Positions 17,077 through 27,266 of a stretch of DNA of 64,000 nucleotides are shown here, piece after piece. The notes under the pieces were generated by a model, which was not told the origin of the DNA, searched no databases, and was given only the letters and a program-made list of their open reading frames with translations. The DNA is from Pseudomonadales bacterium. Lineage in GTDB: Bacteria; Pseudomonadota; Gammaproteobacteria; Pseudomonadales; Azotimanducaceae. The stretch lies in contig JAJEIQ010000076.1 in assembly GCA_022827905.1 (NCBI GenBank), positions 62,001-126,000 on the forward strand. The letters are read 5' to 3'. Each line of letters opens with the position of its first letter. The first letter of the stretch is position 1. A program made the translations under genes and the position numbers.

Positions 17077-17520
17077 TCACTGAGCGGCGATTCGAAAGTT
17101 GCGTTCGTAGTGTGCTTCGGAGCGTTGCCAGATGTCCTTGTCAATTCGCCCCAGGAGGACGTGCGCTTGGACTGGGGCATCCTCATCCTCCGTTGCCCAG
17201 GGCAGTGGCAGGCGCCACACACTGAGGCGTCGCAACACTTCGTAGGCGATGTCGGGGGCACTGCGGCCCCCGGTCCGCCGGAGCTTTACGGAGGCCGCCC
17301 GGTGTACCAGCTGATCGATGTGGATGGGGCTCAAATGCCGCGAGACCGCGCCGGCGCGCAGGCTGGCCAGCCGCTCGAGCACGGCGGTCTGCTGGGCGGG
17401 CTCATAGCCGTTCCATTGCGCCACCTCGTGGGCGAAGCGGTAGCAGCCGCGGCAGATCAAATCGCCATAGGTGGTGGAGCAGACCCCGATGCAAGGGCTT
17501 CGAGGAGCGGCTTCAGGCAT
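17077..17520 (-). CDS. DUF1289 family protein
   Basis: The 147-residue protein begins with [21 protein letters not shown], in which Cys10, Cys14, Cys23 and Cys26 form the CxxxC...CxxC pattern of DUF1289, a small cysteine-rich domain presumed to bind metal or an iron-sulfur cluster. The C-terminal 90 residues are not typical of the short DUF1289 proteins and I do not recognise them. The frame is open upstream, but the ATG at 17520 fits the domain and overlaps the purF stop by eight bases, suggesting coupling. The function is unknown. Confidence 0.8.
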   Translation of the reverse strand: MPEAAPRSPCIGVCSTTYGDLICRGCYRFAHEVAQWNGYEPAQQTAVLERLASLRAGAVSRHLSPIHIDQLVHRAASVKLRRTGGRSAPDIAYEVLRRLSVWRLPLPWATEDEDAPVQAHVLLGRIDKDIWQRSEAHYERNFRIAAQ

Positions 17521-19033
17521 GGTTATGCAGTTCGATGACGGTGCGGTCCAGCTGCAGTTCACGCTGTTGCTTGCTCTGGTCGTTGCGGTTCGCCGACAGG
17601 CGGGCCAAGTAGTTCTGATCGATGCCGCCGGTGACGTAGTCACCGTCGAACACGGAGCACTCGAAGGCGCGGATGGCGGGATTGCCTTCCCGGGCGCTTT
17701 CGATCAAGTCCTCCTGGCGCTGGTAGGTCAGCCAGTCGGCGTTGATGATGCGGCCCACTTCCTCTTCGCTGCGGTCGAACGCAACCAGCTCGCTGGCGGC
17801 GGGCATGTCGATGCCATAGACGTTGGGGAAGCGGATGGGTGGCGCGGCCGAGGCCATATAGACCTTGCGAGCGCCCGCCTCGCGGGCCTTCTGCACGATC
17901 TGGCCGGTGGTGGTGCCGCGCACGATGGTGTCGTCCACCAGCAGCACGTTCTTGCCCCGGAACTCCAGCTCGATTGCGTTGAGCTTCTGGCGCACGGATT
18001 TGCGGCGCATTTGCTGCCCCGGCATGATGAAGGTGCGCCCGATGTAGCGGTTCTTGACGAAGCCCTCCCGGTACTTGACGTTCAGTTCGTAAGCCAGCGG
18101 CAGCGCCGCAGTTCGCCCGGTGTCCGGAATGGGGATTACCACGTCGATGTCGTGGTCATGGTTGGGGTAGCGCTCCAGGATGCGGGCGGCTAGGTGCTCG
18201 CCCATCCGCAGCCGTGACTTGTACACGGAGATCTCATCGAGAATCGAATCCGGGCGGGCGAGATAGACGTATTCGAAGATGCAGGGCGTATGTGTTGCGG
18301 CCGGGGCGCAACGGCGCTTGGCGATCTCGCCCTGGTCGCTGACGAACACCGCCTCCCCCGGTGCCACGTCGGCGACGAACTCAAAGCCGAGCATGTCCAA
18401 GGCAACACTCTCCGAGGCCATCATATACTCCCAGCCGTAGTCGCAGGCGCGGCGGCCATAGACTAGGGGGCGGATGCCGTGCGGGTCCCGAAAGCCGACC
18501 AAGCCCACGCCGGTAATCATGGCGACCGCGGCGTAGGCGCCTTCGCAACGGCGATGCACCCCGGCGATGGCGGTGAAGATGTCGTCGGCGCTCGGCTGAT
18601 CGACGTTCATCATTTGCAGTTCGTGGGCGAAGACGTTGAGCAGCACCTCCGAGTCGCTGCTGGTGTTGACGTGGCGGCGATCCTCGCTGTACAGATCCGC
18701 CTTCAAGGCCTCGAAGTTGGTCAGGTTGCCGTTGTGCGCCAAGGTGATGCCGTGCGGGGAGTTGACGTACATGGGCTGCGCCTCGGCGGAGCTCGACGAG
18801 CCGGCGGTGGGATAGCGCACATGACCGATGCCGATGTTGCCGACTAGCTGTTCAATGTGATGCTGTTCGAAGACGTCCTGCACCAGGCCGTTGTCCTTGC
18901 GCAGGTGCAGCCGCACGCCATCGCTGGTCACCATCCCAGCAGCGTCCTGGCCACGATGCTGCAGCACGGTCAGGGCATCGTAGATCTGCTGATTGACCGG
19001 ATCAGCGCAAACCAAGCCGACGATTCCGCACAT
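17513..19033 (-). CDS. purF: Amidophosphoribosyltransferase
   Basis: PurF makes phosphoribosylamine from PRPP and glutamine, the first step of purine synthesis. The mature N-terminus is the glutaminase nucleophile Cys2 (MCGIVGLV), followed by [10 protein letters not shown] and the Ntn domain. The phosphoribosyltransferase domain has the PRPP loop [16 protein letters not shown]. The 506-residue length is standard. The start codon overlaps the cvpA stop by one base (TAATG), the usual cvpA-purF arrangement. Confidence 0.97.
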   Translation of the reverse strand: MCGIVGLVCADPVNQQIYDALTVLQHRGQDAAGMVTSDGVRLHLRKDNGLVQDVFEQHHIEQLVGNIGIGHVRYPTAGSSSSAEAQPMYVNSPHGITLAHNGNLTNFEALKADLYSEDRRHVNTSSDSEVLLNVFAHELQMMNVDQPSADDIFTAIAGVHRRCEGAYAAVAMITGVGLVGFRDPHGIRPLVYGRRACDYGWEYMMASESVALDMLGFEFVADVAPGEAVFVSDQGEIAKRRCAPAATHTPCIFEYVYLARPDSILDEISVYKSRLRMGEHLAARILERYPNHDHDIDVVIPIPDTGRTAALPLAYELNVKYREGFVKNRYIGRTFIMPGQQMRRKSVRQKLNAIELEFRGKNVLLVDDTIVRGTTTGQIVQKAREAGARKVYMASAAPPIRFPNVYGIDMPAASELVAFDRSEEEVGRIINADWLTYQRQEDLIESAREGNPAIRAFECSVFDGDYVTGGIDQNYLARLSANRNDQSKQQRELQLDRTVIELHNHA

Positions 19034-19527
19034 TAGAGCGCCTCAACAGTTGAGTTTGATGGGACAGCGCCGCCGCTGCCTAGGAGATCCAGCAGTTCAT
19101 CCTCAAATTCGGCCAGCAAGGGCGGAGCGAAAGCCGCCTGCCACCAAGCGGCATCTTGGGCGAAGGGACGCATGACGACGAAGGCGACCAGGCAGATCGC
19201 CAAGCCCCGAGCCCCGCCGAACACCAATCCCAGAACGCGGTCGGTGCCCGACAGGCCGGTCGCGTTGACCGCCTTGGCCACCAGCTTCTGGGTCACCGCG
19301 CCAAGCACGACAACCACCACGAAGACGATGACGTAGCCCGCAACGGCACTCATCGCTTGGGAGTCCAGCGTCAACCAATCCGCAACCAGAGGGCCCAGCG
19401 ACATCGCGCCGAGGATGGCCGCAATCCAGATGGCGAGGGACAGCACCTCCCGCATCAGACCGCGAAGCAGCCCGATCAATGCCGATGCGGCCACCAGCAC
19501 AAGGACAATGATGTCGAGGCCGGCGAT
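19033..19527 (-). CDS. cvpA: CvpA family membrane protein (apparent ATC start)
   Basis: CvpA is an inner-membrane protein of unclear biochemical role, known for colicin V export and envelope-stress phenotypes. The 164-residue product has four hydrophobic segments and the family N-terminus [20 protein letters not shown], then REVLSLAIW. No ATG, GTG or TTG lies at the expected N-terminus. The codon aligned with the family start is ATC at 19527, and AGGAG (19539-19535) sits exactly seven bases before it. In-frame ATT at 19509 or GTG at 19500 would cut into the first membrane segment. The ribosome-binding site overlaps the dedD stop. Confidence 0.85.
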   Translation of the reverse strand: MAGLDIIVLVLVAASALIGLLRGLMREVLSLAIWIAAILGAMSLGPLVADWLTLDSQAMSAVAGYVIVFVVVVVLGAVTQKLVAKAVNATGLSGTDRVLGLVFGGARGLAICLVAFVVMRPFAQDAAWWQAAFAPPLLAEFEDELLDLLGSGGAVPSNSTVEAL

Positions 19528-19537
19528 GCGCCAACTC

Positions 19538-20068
19538 CTAGTTTCCAAACGCCATGAGCTTGGGCGTCTCCCCGTACTGATCCTCAAGGTCGGCGGCGAG
19601 GTTGCTGGCCCGCTCCTCCGAGAGAAAGGGCCCCACGGCCACCCGGTGCATGATGGTGCCTTCGCGGCGCTTGAACATGCTGGTGAAGGCCTCGTGGCCA
19701 TCCGCGCGCAGCCGGTCGCGAAAGGCGGTTGCCTTATCCGCCTCGGAGAAGCTGCCGAGTTGAACCGCCCAGGCGCCGGTTTCATCGTTGGGGAGCGACA
19801 GCACCGGCTCGCCGATGCGGGTTCCCGTCGTGCGGTGGAAGCCTTGGTCATCCGCCTCTTCGCGCAAGGCTTGGACCCGGGCGGCGAGGTCGGTTTCGGG
19901 CACCACGTCCTCGAACGCCTCTACGACTGGGGGTTGGTAGTCGGCATCGACCGGGGCGAGCTCCACGGACGGAACCCCGTCGTCGTCGAACAGCATGGGC
20001 ACAAAGATGATGGCGATGGCTAGAAGGAACAGGCCGCCCGTAATCCGGTAGCGGGTTTGTTCACTCAT
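19538..20068 (-). CDS. dedD: DedD-like SPOR-domain protein
   Basis: SPOR proteins bind denuded septal peptidoglycan and help cell constriction. This 176-residue protein has a cytoplasmic N-terminus of about 8 residues, a single membrane segment (TGGLFLLAIAIIFVPMLF, 10-27), an acidic linker and a C-terminal SPOR domain at about 98-173 (AWAVQLGSFSEADKATAFRD, HRVAVGPFLSEERA). Position between folC and cvpA is the conserved dedD location. Its stop codon overlaps the cvpA ribosome-binding site. Confidence 0.92.
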   Translation of the reverse strand: MSEQTRYRITGGLFLLAIAIIFVPMLFDDDGVPSVELAPVDADYQPPVVEAFEDVVPETDLAARVQALREEADDQGFHRTTGTRIGEPVLSLPNDETGAWAVQLGSFSEADKATAFRDRLRADGHEAFTSMFKRREGTIMHRVAVGPFLSEERASNLAADLEDQYGETPKLMAFGN

Positions 20069-20083
20069 CGCGAAACCGCTGGC

Positions 20084-21373
20084 CTATTGGAGATCAATGT
20101 CGGTCATCGTCAGTCTAGAGCGCGCCGCTTGGGCCACCGCAAACGAACCGAATGCCAGAATAACATCAGATGGCTCGGTGAGCGAGTGGGCGAGCGCCAA
20201 GCCGACACCCAAATCGCCCGCGACGGAGCATTCGAACCCGCCGCAGCGGTCGGACAGGTCCTTGGCCGACAGTCCGCGGGGCCCGGCCGTGTCAACCAGA
20301 ACCCAATGGCGGACCAAGCCGTCAAGCGCTCGGCAAACCGCGCCGCTGTCCTTGTCCTGCAGGTTGCCGAATACGGCCACGACGCGGCAGCCGGGAAAAC
20401 GCCTCGGTACTTCGTCGTTGAGGAACGCGGCCCCCAAGGGATTGTGGGCCACATCGACCAGCCACTGTCGTTCAGCGGCGGTGAAGGCTTCGAGGCGGCC
20501 AGGCAGCCAAGCCTCGGACCAGCCTTGGCGAACGCATGGCTCATCGATCCGATCCTCTCCCATGACGGCATCGACGGCGCAGGCTGCCGCCGTGGCCAAG
20601 GCGCAGTTCTCGGTTGGCAGGGCACCGGAGGGCAGGCCGGAAAAGCGTCGCCCGTCCACTTCGACGTGCCAAGTCGGGAAGTCGGCACTGGAGGTCTCCG
20701 CCAATAGACGAACGCCCTCCCCCCAACGCATGGGCGACGCAGTGGCTCGCGCCGCCGCTGCCAGAACGCTGTCCGGCATTTCATTGCCTAAGACGATGCG
20801 TTGGCCGGTGCGGAAAACGCCCGCCTTTTCCGCGCCAATGGCTTCGCAAGAGTCGCCCAGGTAGGCCATGTGGTCTAAGCCGATGCTGGTGACCACGGCC
20901 ACCTGCGCATCGACGATGTTGAAGGCGTCGAGGCGTCCGCCAAGGCCGACCTCAAGGATCGCCACATCCACGGCGGCGGCCTTGAAGCAGAACAGCGTCG
21001 CAAGGCACGAATACTCGAAGTATGTCAGGTCAAGATCGCCCCGAGCGGCCTCCACCGCCTCGAAGGCCGCGCACAGGGTGTCGCTGTCCGCTTCGACGCC
21101 GTTGATTCGCACACGCTCCCGGAAGGACTCCAGATGCGGCGACAGCGTGCAGCCGGTGCGCCGACCCGAGGCAAGCAGAATGCGCTCCAGGCACACGCAG
21201 GTGGACCCCTTGCCGTTGGTGCCGGCCACGATCACCGAAACGGGCGCGGGTTTCAGCACGCCCATGCGCTCGCCCACTTTGCGCACCCGTTCGAGTCCCA
21301 GATCGATGCTGGCCGGGTTGAGCGCCTCCATGTGCCCCAGCCAATCGGTCAGATTGCGGGCGGGCGGCTTCAT
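20084..21373 (-). CDS. folC: Dihydrofolate synthase/folylpolyglutamate synthase
   Basis: FolC adds glutamate to dihydropteroate and then polyglutamylates folates. The 429-residue Mur-ligase-fold protein has the P-loop VAGTNGKGSTCVCLERI, SPHLESFRERVRING, EVGLGGRLDAFNIVD and WLVDVAHNPLGAAF. The start overlaps the trpA stop as ATGA. In the usual gammaproteobacterial order accD separates trpA from folC; it is missing here. Confidence 0.95.
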   Translation of the reverse strand: MKPPARNLTDWLGHMEALNPASIDLGLERVRKVGERMGVLKPAPVSVIVAGTNGKGSTCVCLERILLASGRRTGCTLSPHLESFRERVRINGVEADSDTLCAAFEAVEAARGDLDLTYFEYSCLATLFCFKAAAVDVAILEVGLGGRLDAFNIVDAQVAVVTSIGLDHMAYLGDSCEAIGAEKAGVFRTGQRIVLGNEMPDSVLAAAARATASPMRWGEGVRLLAETSSADFPTWHVEVDGRRFSGLPSGALPTENCALATAAACAVDAVMGEDRIDEPCVRQGWSEAWLPGRLEAFTAAERQWLVDVAHNPLGAAFLNDEVPRRFPGCRVVAVFGNLQDKDSGAVCRALDGLVRHWVLVDTAGPRGLSAKDLSDRCGGFECSVAGDLGVGLALAHSLTEPSDVILAFGSFAVAQAARSRLTMTDIDLQ

Positions 21374-22173
21374 GCATCCAAGGCTTGGCGGATTTCGCTG
21401 ACGAATTGCTGAAGGGCCTCAGGAATGGCGTCGGCGTCGTCGCCGAGCGCCGCCATGCGCGAGACGATGGCGGCTCCCACGACCACGCCGTCGGCCTGAT
21501 CGCCCAAGGCCCGGGCGGTGGCACCGTCCTTGATGCCGAAGCCGACGAGAACCGGCAGCTGGGTGTGCGTCCGCAGCCGAGCCAGGTTCTGATTGACTTC
21601 GCCGACGCTGATGTGGTCGGCGCCGGTCGTGCCCTTGAGCGACACCAAGTAGACGAAGCCGCTCGCCGCCCGATCAATGGCGCTGAGCCGCTCGTCGCTT
21701 GAAGTGGGCGCGGCCAGCAGGATCAGGTCGATACCCACCTCCGCCAAGGCGCCGCGCAGCGAGACTGATTCCTCGGGAGGCAGGTTGACGATGATCACCC
21801 CGTCCACCCCCGCTTCCAAGGCGGCGGCGGCGAAGGCCCCCTCCCCCATGGCCAGCACGCTGTTCAGATAGCCCATGAGGATGACCGGCGTTTGATCGTT
21901 GCCGGCGCGGAATTCAGCCACGCAGCCGAGCACGTCGCGCAGTCCCGTGCCATTGGCCAAGGCACGTTCCGATGACGCCTGAATGGCGGGCCCGTCCGCT
22001 TCCGGGTCGCTGAACGGCACGCCAAGTTCCAGCAGGTCGGCGCCGCCCTGAACCAAGGCATTCAGCGCCGGAACGGTGGCCTTGAGGTGCGGGTCCCCAG
22101 CGGTGATGAACGGCACTAGCGCCGTTCGCCGACGGCTGCGCAATGCCTCCAAGGTTTGGCCGATGCGGCTCAC
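21370..22173 (-). CDS. trpA: Tryptophan synthase alpha chain
   Basis: TrpA cleaves indole-3-glycerol phosphate and channels indole to TrpB. The 267-residue TIM barrel contains [17 protein letters not shown], with the catalytic glutamate and aspartate, and later the loop VSLKGTTGA and [14 protein letters not shown]. It overlaps trpB and folC by four bases on either side, so translation is tightly coupled. Confidence 0.97.
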   Translation of the reverse strand: MSRIGQTLEALRSRRRTALVPFITAGDPHLKATVPALNALVQGGADLLELGVPFSDPEADGPAIQASSERALANGTGLRDVLGCVAEFRAGNDQTPVILMGYLNSVLAMGEGAFAAAALEAGVDGVIIVNLPPEESVSLRGALAEVGIDLILLAAPTSSDERLSAIDRAASGFVYLVSLKGTTGADHISVGEVNQNLARLRTHTQLPVLVGFGIKDGATARALGDQADGVVVGAAIVSRMAALGDDADAIPEALQQFVSEIRQALDA

Positions 22174-23381
22174 AATGTCGTGCCGTCGAGGTCGGCGACG
22201 GTCTGAATGTCCTTGTCACCTCGCCCGGAGAGGTTGATCACGACGATTTGGCCGGCGTCGAACTGCGGTGCCTCGCGCACCACCCAGGCCACCGCATGGC
22301 TGCTTTCCAGGGCCGGCATGATGCCCTCGGTCTGGTTGAGCAGGCGAAAGGCGGCCAGTGCCTCCTCATCGGTGACCGCATCGTATTCCGCCCGGCCGAT
22401 GTCCTTGAGATGGCTGTGCTCGGGACCGACGCCCGGATAGTCCAAGCCCGCAGATACGGAGTGGGTGTCGCTGATCTGGCCGTCGGCGTCCTGCATCAGG
22501 TAGGTCTTGTTGCCGTGCAGCACGCCCACTTGGCCATCGTTCAAGGGTGCCGCATGACGTCCCGTTTCCAGCCCCAGCCCCGCCGCCTCGACGCCCACCA
22601 GCCGCACGGCCTCATCGTCGATGAACGGATGGAACAGGCCCAGCGCATTGGACCCGCCGCCGACGCAGGCGACCAGCGCATCCGGCAGGCGCCCCATTTG
22701 CTGCAGGCATTGGCTGCGCGCCTCCTGGCCGATCACGGACTGAAAATCCCGCACCAGCATCGGATAGGGGTGCGGACCGGCCACTGTGCCGATGATGTAG
22801 TGGGTGTCGTCCACGTGGGTCACCCAGTCGCGCAGCGCCTCGTTCAAGGCATCCTTCAAGGTCTTCGAACCGGAGTGGACCGGCACCACGGAGGCGCCGA
22901 GCAGCTTCATGCGATAGACGTTGAGGGCTTGGCGGGCTATGTCCACGGCCCCCATGTAGACTTGGCATTCGAGGCCAAACCGGGCCGCCACGGTAGCCGT
23001 GGCCACGCCGTGCTGGCCCGCTCCGGTCTCGGCGATCACCCGCGGCTTGCCCATGCGCCGAGCCAGGAGCGCTTGGCCAATGCAATTGTTGATCTTGTGC
23101 GCCCCGGTGTGGTTCAGATCCTCGCGCTTCAAGTAGATTTGCGGACCGCCCAAGCGCTCGGTCAGCCGCTTGGCGAAGTACAGCGGCGATGGCCGGCCAA
23201 CGAAGCGGGCCAGGTCCTCGGCGAACTCGGCCTGAAACTCCGGATCCGCCTTGGCCTGCTCATAGAGCGCCTCCAGCTCATCGAGGGCATGGATCAGTGT
23301 CTCCGCCACGAAGCGCCCCCCGTGCTGGCCGAAATGGCCGTCTTGCGACGGCTGTGCGTAGTTACTCCCCGGCTGCGGCAC
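22170..23381 (-). CDS. trpB: Tryptophan synthase beta chain
   Basis: TrpB is the PLP enzyme that joins indole and serine to make tryptophan. The PLP lysine is in [18 protein letters not shown], and the phosphate-binding loop is [29 protein letters not shown] is the family N-terminus. The 403-residue length is normal. The start at 23381 overlaps the trpF end by 20 bases; the conserved sequence starts about 15 residues in, so a slightly later start cannot be excluded. Confidence 0.97.
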   Translation of the reverse strand: MPQPGSNYAQPSQDGHFGQHGGRFVAETLIHALDELEALYEQAKADPEFQAEFAEDLARFVGRPSPLYFAKRLTERLGGPQIYLKREDLNHTGAHKINNCIGQALLARRMGKPRVIAETGAGQHGVATATVAARFGLECQVYMGAVDIARQALNVYRMKLLGASVVPVHSGSKTLKDALNEALRDWVTHVDDTHYIIGTVAGPHPYPMLVRDFQSVIGQEARSQCLQQMGRLPDALVACVGGGSNALGLFHPFIDDEAVRLVGVEAAGLGLETGRHAAPLNDGQVGVLHGNKTYLMQDADGQISDTHSVSAGLDYPGVGPEHSHLKDIGRAEYDAVTDEEALAAFRLLNQTEGIMPALESSHAVAWVVREAPQFDAGQIVVINLSGRGDKDIQTVADLDGTTL

Positions 23382-23979
23382 GGCGCGCCTCCGTTACGAA
23401 TTCGGTCATCTTTTCGGCATCCTTGACGCCCTTTCGGGTGCCTTCCACTTTGCTGCTGACATCCACGCCCCACGGCCGAAGCAAGCGCACGGCGCGGCCC
23501 ACGTTGTCCGGCCCCAACCCGCCCGCCAGCATGCACCGGCCGGAGGGGTTCGCGGGCCAGTGGCGCCAGTCGAAGGCCTGGCCGCCGCCCGCCCCAGCAT
23601 CGAGTAACAGGGCGCAGGCATCGGGATAGCCTTGCCGAAGAGCGGCTTCATCCACCGCGCCGCTCACTCTGACGGCCTTCAGGTAAGGCAGGCCGAATGC
23701 CGAACAACAGGCGGCGTCCTCCTGGCCGTGGAATTGAAGCGCATCCAGCCCCACTTCGTCGATTGCGGTCCACACAGCGGCGGGCTTGGCGTCGGCAAAC
23801 ACCCCCACTCGGGCAATGCGTCCTTGGGCTTGCTCCGAAAGGCGCCGTGCGTCTTCAAGGGCCAGGCGCCGCGGACTGCTCTCAGCGAACATCAGCCCGA
23901 CCGCATCGACCTTCAGGCGCATCAGGACCTCCAAGTCCTCTGATCGGGTGATCCCGCAGATCTTTATTTTGAGGGCCAT
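23362..23979 (-). CDS. trpF: Phosphoribosylanthranilate isomerase
   Basis: TrpF performs the Amadori isomerisation of phosphoribosylanthranilate. The 205-residue TIM barrel begins [14 protein letters not shown] with the catalytic cysteine, has [14 protein letters not shown] and ends with [25 protein letters not shown] carrying the catalytic aspartate region. A separate trpF next to trpBA, apart from the other trp genes, is normal for pseudomonad-like lineages. Confidence 0.96.
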   Translation of the reverse strand: MALKIKICGITRSEDLEVLMRLKVDAVGLMFAESSPRRLALEDARRLSEQAQGRIARVGVFADAKPAAVWTAIDEVGLDALQFHGQEDAACCSAFGLPYLKAVRVSGAVDEAALRQGYPDACALLLDAGAGGGQAFDWRHWPANPSGRCMLAGGLGPDNVGRAVRLLRPWGVDVSSKVEGTRKGVKDAEKMTEFVTEARRAAAGE

Positions 23980-24049
23980 AGTGCAACGTTCCGTCGGCGC
24001 GGCGGCAGTTTAGAGAGATTCGAGTGATCGAACCAGCGAAATTTGCCTT

Positions 24050-24862
24050 TCAGGCCAGCGAGGCCAGCCAGTCGGCCCCTGCGGCGGCGAGCGGCGGCGG
24101 TGGTCCGCCAACCGGGAAGTCCTGCCCCGGATACCGCACTTGCACCAAGTAGAGGCCTTGGGGCGGCGCGGTCTTGCCGATCAGCGCGCGGTCCTTGGCT
24201 CGCAAGCATTCGGCGATCCAGCCAGCGGACCGCTCACCACGCCCGACTTGGGCGAGCGCCCCGGCGATGTTGCGCACCATGCGCAGCACAAAGGCATTGG
24301 CCTCGATGTCGAGTGCGACCAAGTTGGCAGCCGAGCGCACGTCGATGCGGCGCACTTCCCGCCAGGGAGACTTGGATTGGCAGCCGGCAGCTCGGAAGCT
24401 GGTGAAGTCCTGTTCGCCGAGCAGCGCTTGGGCCGCGAGGCGCATGGCTTGTGCGTCCAGCGGTGGGCTTCGCCACGTGAAGGGGTCGCTCAGCGGCGAA
24501 CGGCCCCCGTCGATTCGGTATAGGTAGATGTAGCGGCGGGCGCTGGCCGAGAAGCGAGCGTTGAACTGCGCATCAACCTCACGAGCCCACCGAACCTTGA
24601 CGCCGGTGGAGGTGAGCGCGTTCACGCCATCGCACCAAGCACGCATCGGACGGGCGTTGGCGGTTTGGAAGCTGGCCACCTGACCGGTGGCGTGCACCCC
24701 GGCGTCGGTGCGCCCCGCTCCCACGGTGCGCACCGGGTGGTCGGCCACTTGGGACAGTGCGGCTTCCAGTTCGCTTTGCACCGAGGGTTGATGGCTTTGG
24801 CGCTGCCAACCGTTGAAGGCGCCGCCGTTGTATTCTATGCCGATGGCAATTTGCGCGGACAT
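24050..24862 (-). CDS. truA: tRNA pseudouridine(38-40) synthase TruA
   Basis: TruA modifies uridines 38-40 of the tRNA anticodon stem. The 270-residue protein has the N-terminal IGIEYNGGAFNGWQRQ, the catalytic loop GAGRTDAGVHATGQVASF with its aspartate, and FVLRMVRNIAGALAQVGRG. The start ATG at 24862 overlaps the fimV stop (ATGA). A 70-base spacer separates it from trpF and shows no clear promoter. Confidence 0.96.
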   Translation of the reverse strand: MSAQIAIGIEYNGGAFNGWQRQSHQPSVQSELEAALSQVADHPVRTVGAGRTDAGVHATGQVASFQTANARPMRAWCDGVNALTSTGVKVRWAREVDAQFNARFSASARRYIYLYRIDGGRSPLSDPFTWRSPPLDAQAMRLAAQALLGEQDFTSFRAAGCQSKSPWREVRRIDVRSAANLVALDIEANAFVLRMVRNIAGALAQVGRGERSAGWIAECLRAKDRALIGKTAPPQGLYLVQVRYPGQDFPVGGPPPPLAAAGADWLASLA

Positions 24863-26184
24863 CAAGACTCGGCCGGTTGCGATGGCCCTTCAGCCAGCCG
24901 TTCGAGAAGCGCTTGGGCCTCGCTGCGCTGTGCGTCGGTGCCGCCGGCAATCACTTCCTCAAGTACTTCCCGGGCGCTGGCTCGGTCGTCGAGGTCAATG
25001 TAGGCCTTGGCCAAGTTCAGCTTGACTTGCCCATCGCCGATGGGCGCGCCGAAGTCGTAGTCGGGCGCATCAGAGGAATCGGCGCGCCGAGCGGATTGGC
25101 GGCGCCGCAGGGCCACCAGCCCGACGGCAATGAGCCCCGCTGTGGGGACGAGCCCGGCCAAGGCCGCTATGCGCCAGCGTCCAAGCGCCTCCATCCAATC
25201 CTGCCGCTCTTGCTTGCGACTGGCCTGCAGCGCCGCCAACTCGCTGCTCAAGCGAGCGATCTCACCGTCGCGCCGCTGCAGTTGGCGGGCCTGTTCACGC
25301 ACCTGACGGCGAGCCTCCTGCAACAGATCCGCCAGCGGCGGCTCCGGGGGTGGGGCGGCGACCGCAATGGTGTCCGGTGCTGGCTCGACGACCGTTTCCC
25401 GCGCTGACGCTGGCGGTTCCGTGACCGCCTCGGTTGCCAGGCTGTCTTCAGCGGAGTCGATGATTCTAAGCTGGCCACCGCCACCGCCTCCCCAGGCGTC
25501 GTTCTGCCGCCCGGCTTCGTCGATGGCCTCCTGGGGAGACAAGCTGTCAGTGGCCGCACTGTCCGGCAACCGCAGGGTGGCGCCCGCCACCAAGCCGTTG
25601 ATGTTTTCCGCGACGAAGGCATGGGGGTTTTCCCGCACTATTGCCAGCATTTGCTGCTGAACGTTGATGCCGTCCGGGAGGTTGGCGGCGGCGATGCTCC
25701 ACAGGGTGTCCTTGGGCCGCACGACGACGGTTCGCTCGGATGGTGCTGAGGCGGGCTGCCTGGGTTTTTCCACGGAGATGGGCGCTTGCGGCTTGGCCGG
25801 AGCCGGCCCCGGTGCATCGAGCAGAACGGCGTATTCGCGGAGCAAGGTGCCGCCCGGCCAAGTCAGGCGCACGAGGAAGTTGAGGTAGGCATCGGGGATG
25901 GGTGTGCTGCTCGAAACCCGAACATGGGGCGGCTCCACTTGGAAGCGCAGGGTGTCCAGATAGGCGAAGCGCTCAAGGCCGAGGTTGCCGAAGTCCTCCT
26001 TGGAACCGAGCGTGACGGTGATGTCGCGGCGTCGCAGACCTTCTGCGCCGATCAAGGCGATGCGGCCATCGAGCCGTTCACCCGCTCCCGAGGCAACGTG
26101 CAAGTCGCCGAGATCGACTGTGCTGGCTAGCGAGGTCGAGGTGAACCAACCTAGGGCAATCATGATGAACCATCGGTTCAACAT
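24862..26184 (-). CDS. fimV: FimV/HubP-like LysM membrane protein
   Basis: FimV-type proteins are polar scaffold proteins needed for type IV pili or polar organisation. I place the start at ATG 26184, giving 440 residues with a signal peptide (1-20). The FimV N-terminal domain (about 22-125) is followed by a LysM domain (152-207), a Pro/Ala/Glu-rich linker and a coiled coil (284-330). One membrane helix (338-358) then leads to the FimV C-terminal TPR-like motif GQVKLNLAKAYIDLDDRASA (385-404). It is short for FimV because the acidic cytoplasmic repeats are reduced. The position asd-fimV-truA is conserved. Confidence 0.88.
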   Translation of the reverse strand: MLNRWFIMIALGWFTSTSLASTVDLGDLHVASGAGERLDGRIALIGAEGLRRRDITVTLGSKEDFGNLGLERFAYLDTLRFQVEPPHVRVSSSTPIPDAYLNFLVRLTWPGGTLLREYAVLLDAPGPAPAKPQAPISVEKPRQPASAPSERTVVVRPKDTLWSIAAANLPDGINVQQQMLAIVRENPHAFVAENINGLVAGATLRLPDSAATDSLSPQEAIDEAGRQNDAWGGGGGGQLRIIDSAEDSLATEAVTEPPASARETVVEPAPDTIAVAAPPPEPPLADLLQEARRQVREQARQLQRRDGEIARLSSELAALQASRKQERQDWMEALGRWRIAALAGLVPTAGLIAVGLVALRRRQSARRADSSDAPDYDFGAPIGDGQVKLNLAKAYIDLDDRASAREVLEEVIAGGTDAQRSEAQALLERLAEGPSQPAES

Positions 26185-26234
26185 GGTCCGGTGCTGCCGT
26201 CCAACAAACTCCCAACTATCAGTTGGATGGAGCA

Positions 26235-27266
26235 CTAGCTCACAACCAATGCTTCCGCAATCTGCACACTGTTCAAGGCGGCGCCCTTGCGCACGTTGTC
26301 GGACACCACCCAAAGGTTGAGGCCACGCGGATGGGAGATGTCCTGGCGGATGCGGCCGACATAGACCGCATCAGTGCCGACGGCTTCCCCGACCGCTGTG
26401 GGATAGCCGCCCGGCACACGTTGATCGTGGACGATCACCCCCGGTGCGGCGGCCAGCAGTTCGGTGGCCCGCTCCGGGGTGATCGGCTCTCTGGTTTCGA
26501 TGTGAACCGCTTCGGAGTGTCCGTAGAAGACCGGAATGCGCACGCAGGTCGGATTCACTTGGATGGCGTCGTCCTCCAGGATTTTGCGCGTCTCCCAGAC
26601 CATCTTCATCTCTTCCTTGGTGTAGCCGTTGTCTTGGAAGGGGTCGATCTGGGGAATGGCGTTGAAGGCGATCTGCACCGGCATGACGTCCGTTTCGATG
26701 GGCTTGCCGTTGAGCAGGTTGGCGGTCTGGCCGGCGAGTTCCCGAAGCCCGCCGCCGCCCGCTCCCGACACCGCCTGATAGGTGGCCACGTTGATTCGCT
26801 CGATCCCCACCGCGTCGTGAATGGGCTTGAGCGCCACCACCATCTGAATGGTGGAGCAGTTGGGGTTGGCGATGATGTTGCGCACGGCGTGCTCGCCGAT
26901 GCGGTGGGGATTGACCTCCGGCACGATCAAGGGCACATCGTCGCAGTAGCGGAAGGCGGACGTGTTGTCGATCACCACGCAGCCCGCCGCTGCCGCCTTG
27001 GGCGCGAATTCCTGCGATAGGGCGCCACCTGCCGAAAACAGTCCAATCTTGGTTTGGCTGAAGTCGAACTCATCGAGCCTTTGCACCGACACCGACTTGC
27101 CGCGGAACTGCAGGCGCTTGCCGGCGGAGCGTTCGCTGGCGAGCAGGTGCAGTCGATCCACGGGGAAGTCCCGTTCCTCGAGAATCTCGATCAGCGCGCC
27201 GCCCACCGCGCCAGTGGCTCCGGCGATGGCGACGTTGACCTTTCCATTGGCTCCAGCAACGCTCAC
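26235..27266 (-). CDS. asd: Aspartate-semialdehyde dehydrogenase
   Basis: Asd makes aspartate semialdehyde for lysine, threonine and methionine synthesis and for diaminopimelate. The 343-residue protein starts with [20 protein letters not shown] (NADP site) and has the catalytic cysteine in [11 protein letters not shown], and [16 protein letters not shown]. It overlaps leuB by four bases as ATGA; fimV follows after 50 bases. Confidence 0.96.
   Translation of the reverse strand: MSVAGANGKVNVAIAGATGAVGGALIEILEERDFPVDRLHLLASERSAGKRLQFRGKSVSVQRLDEFDFSQTKIGLFSAGGALSQEFAPKAAAAGCVVIDNTSAFRYCDDVPLIVPEVNPHRIGEHAVRNIIANPNCSTIQMVVALKPIHDAVGIERINVATYQAVSGAGGGGLRELAGQTANLLNGKPIETDVMPVQIAFNAIPQIDPFQDNGYTKEEMKMVWETRKILEDDAIQVNPTCVRIPVFYGHSEAVHIETREPITPERATELLAAAPGVIVHDQRVPGGYPTAVGEAVGTDAVYVGRIRQDISHPRGLNLWVVSDNVRKGAALNSVQIAEALVVS

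Noticed and set aside
22143..23426. Plus-strand open frame of about 427 codons antisense to trpB
   Set aside because: trpB on the minus strand is unmistakable; the opposite frame has no domain features.
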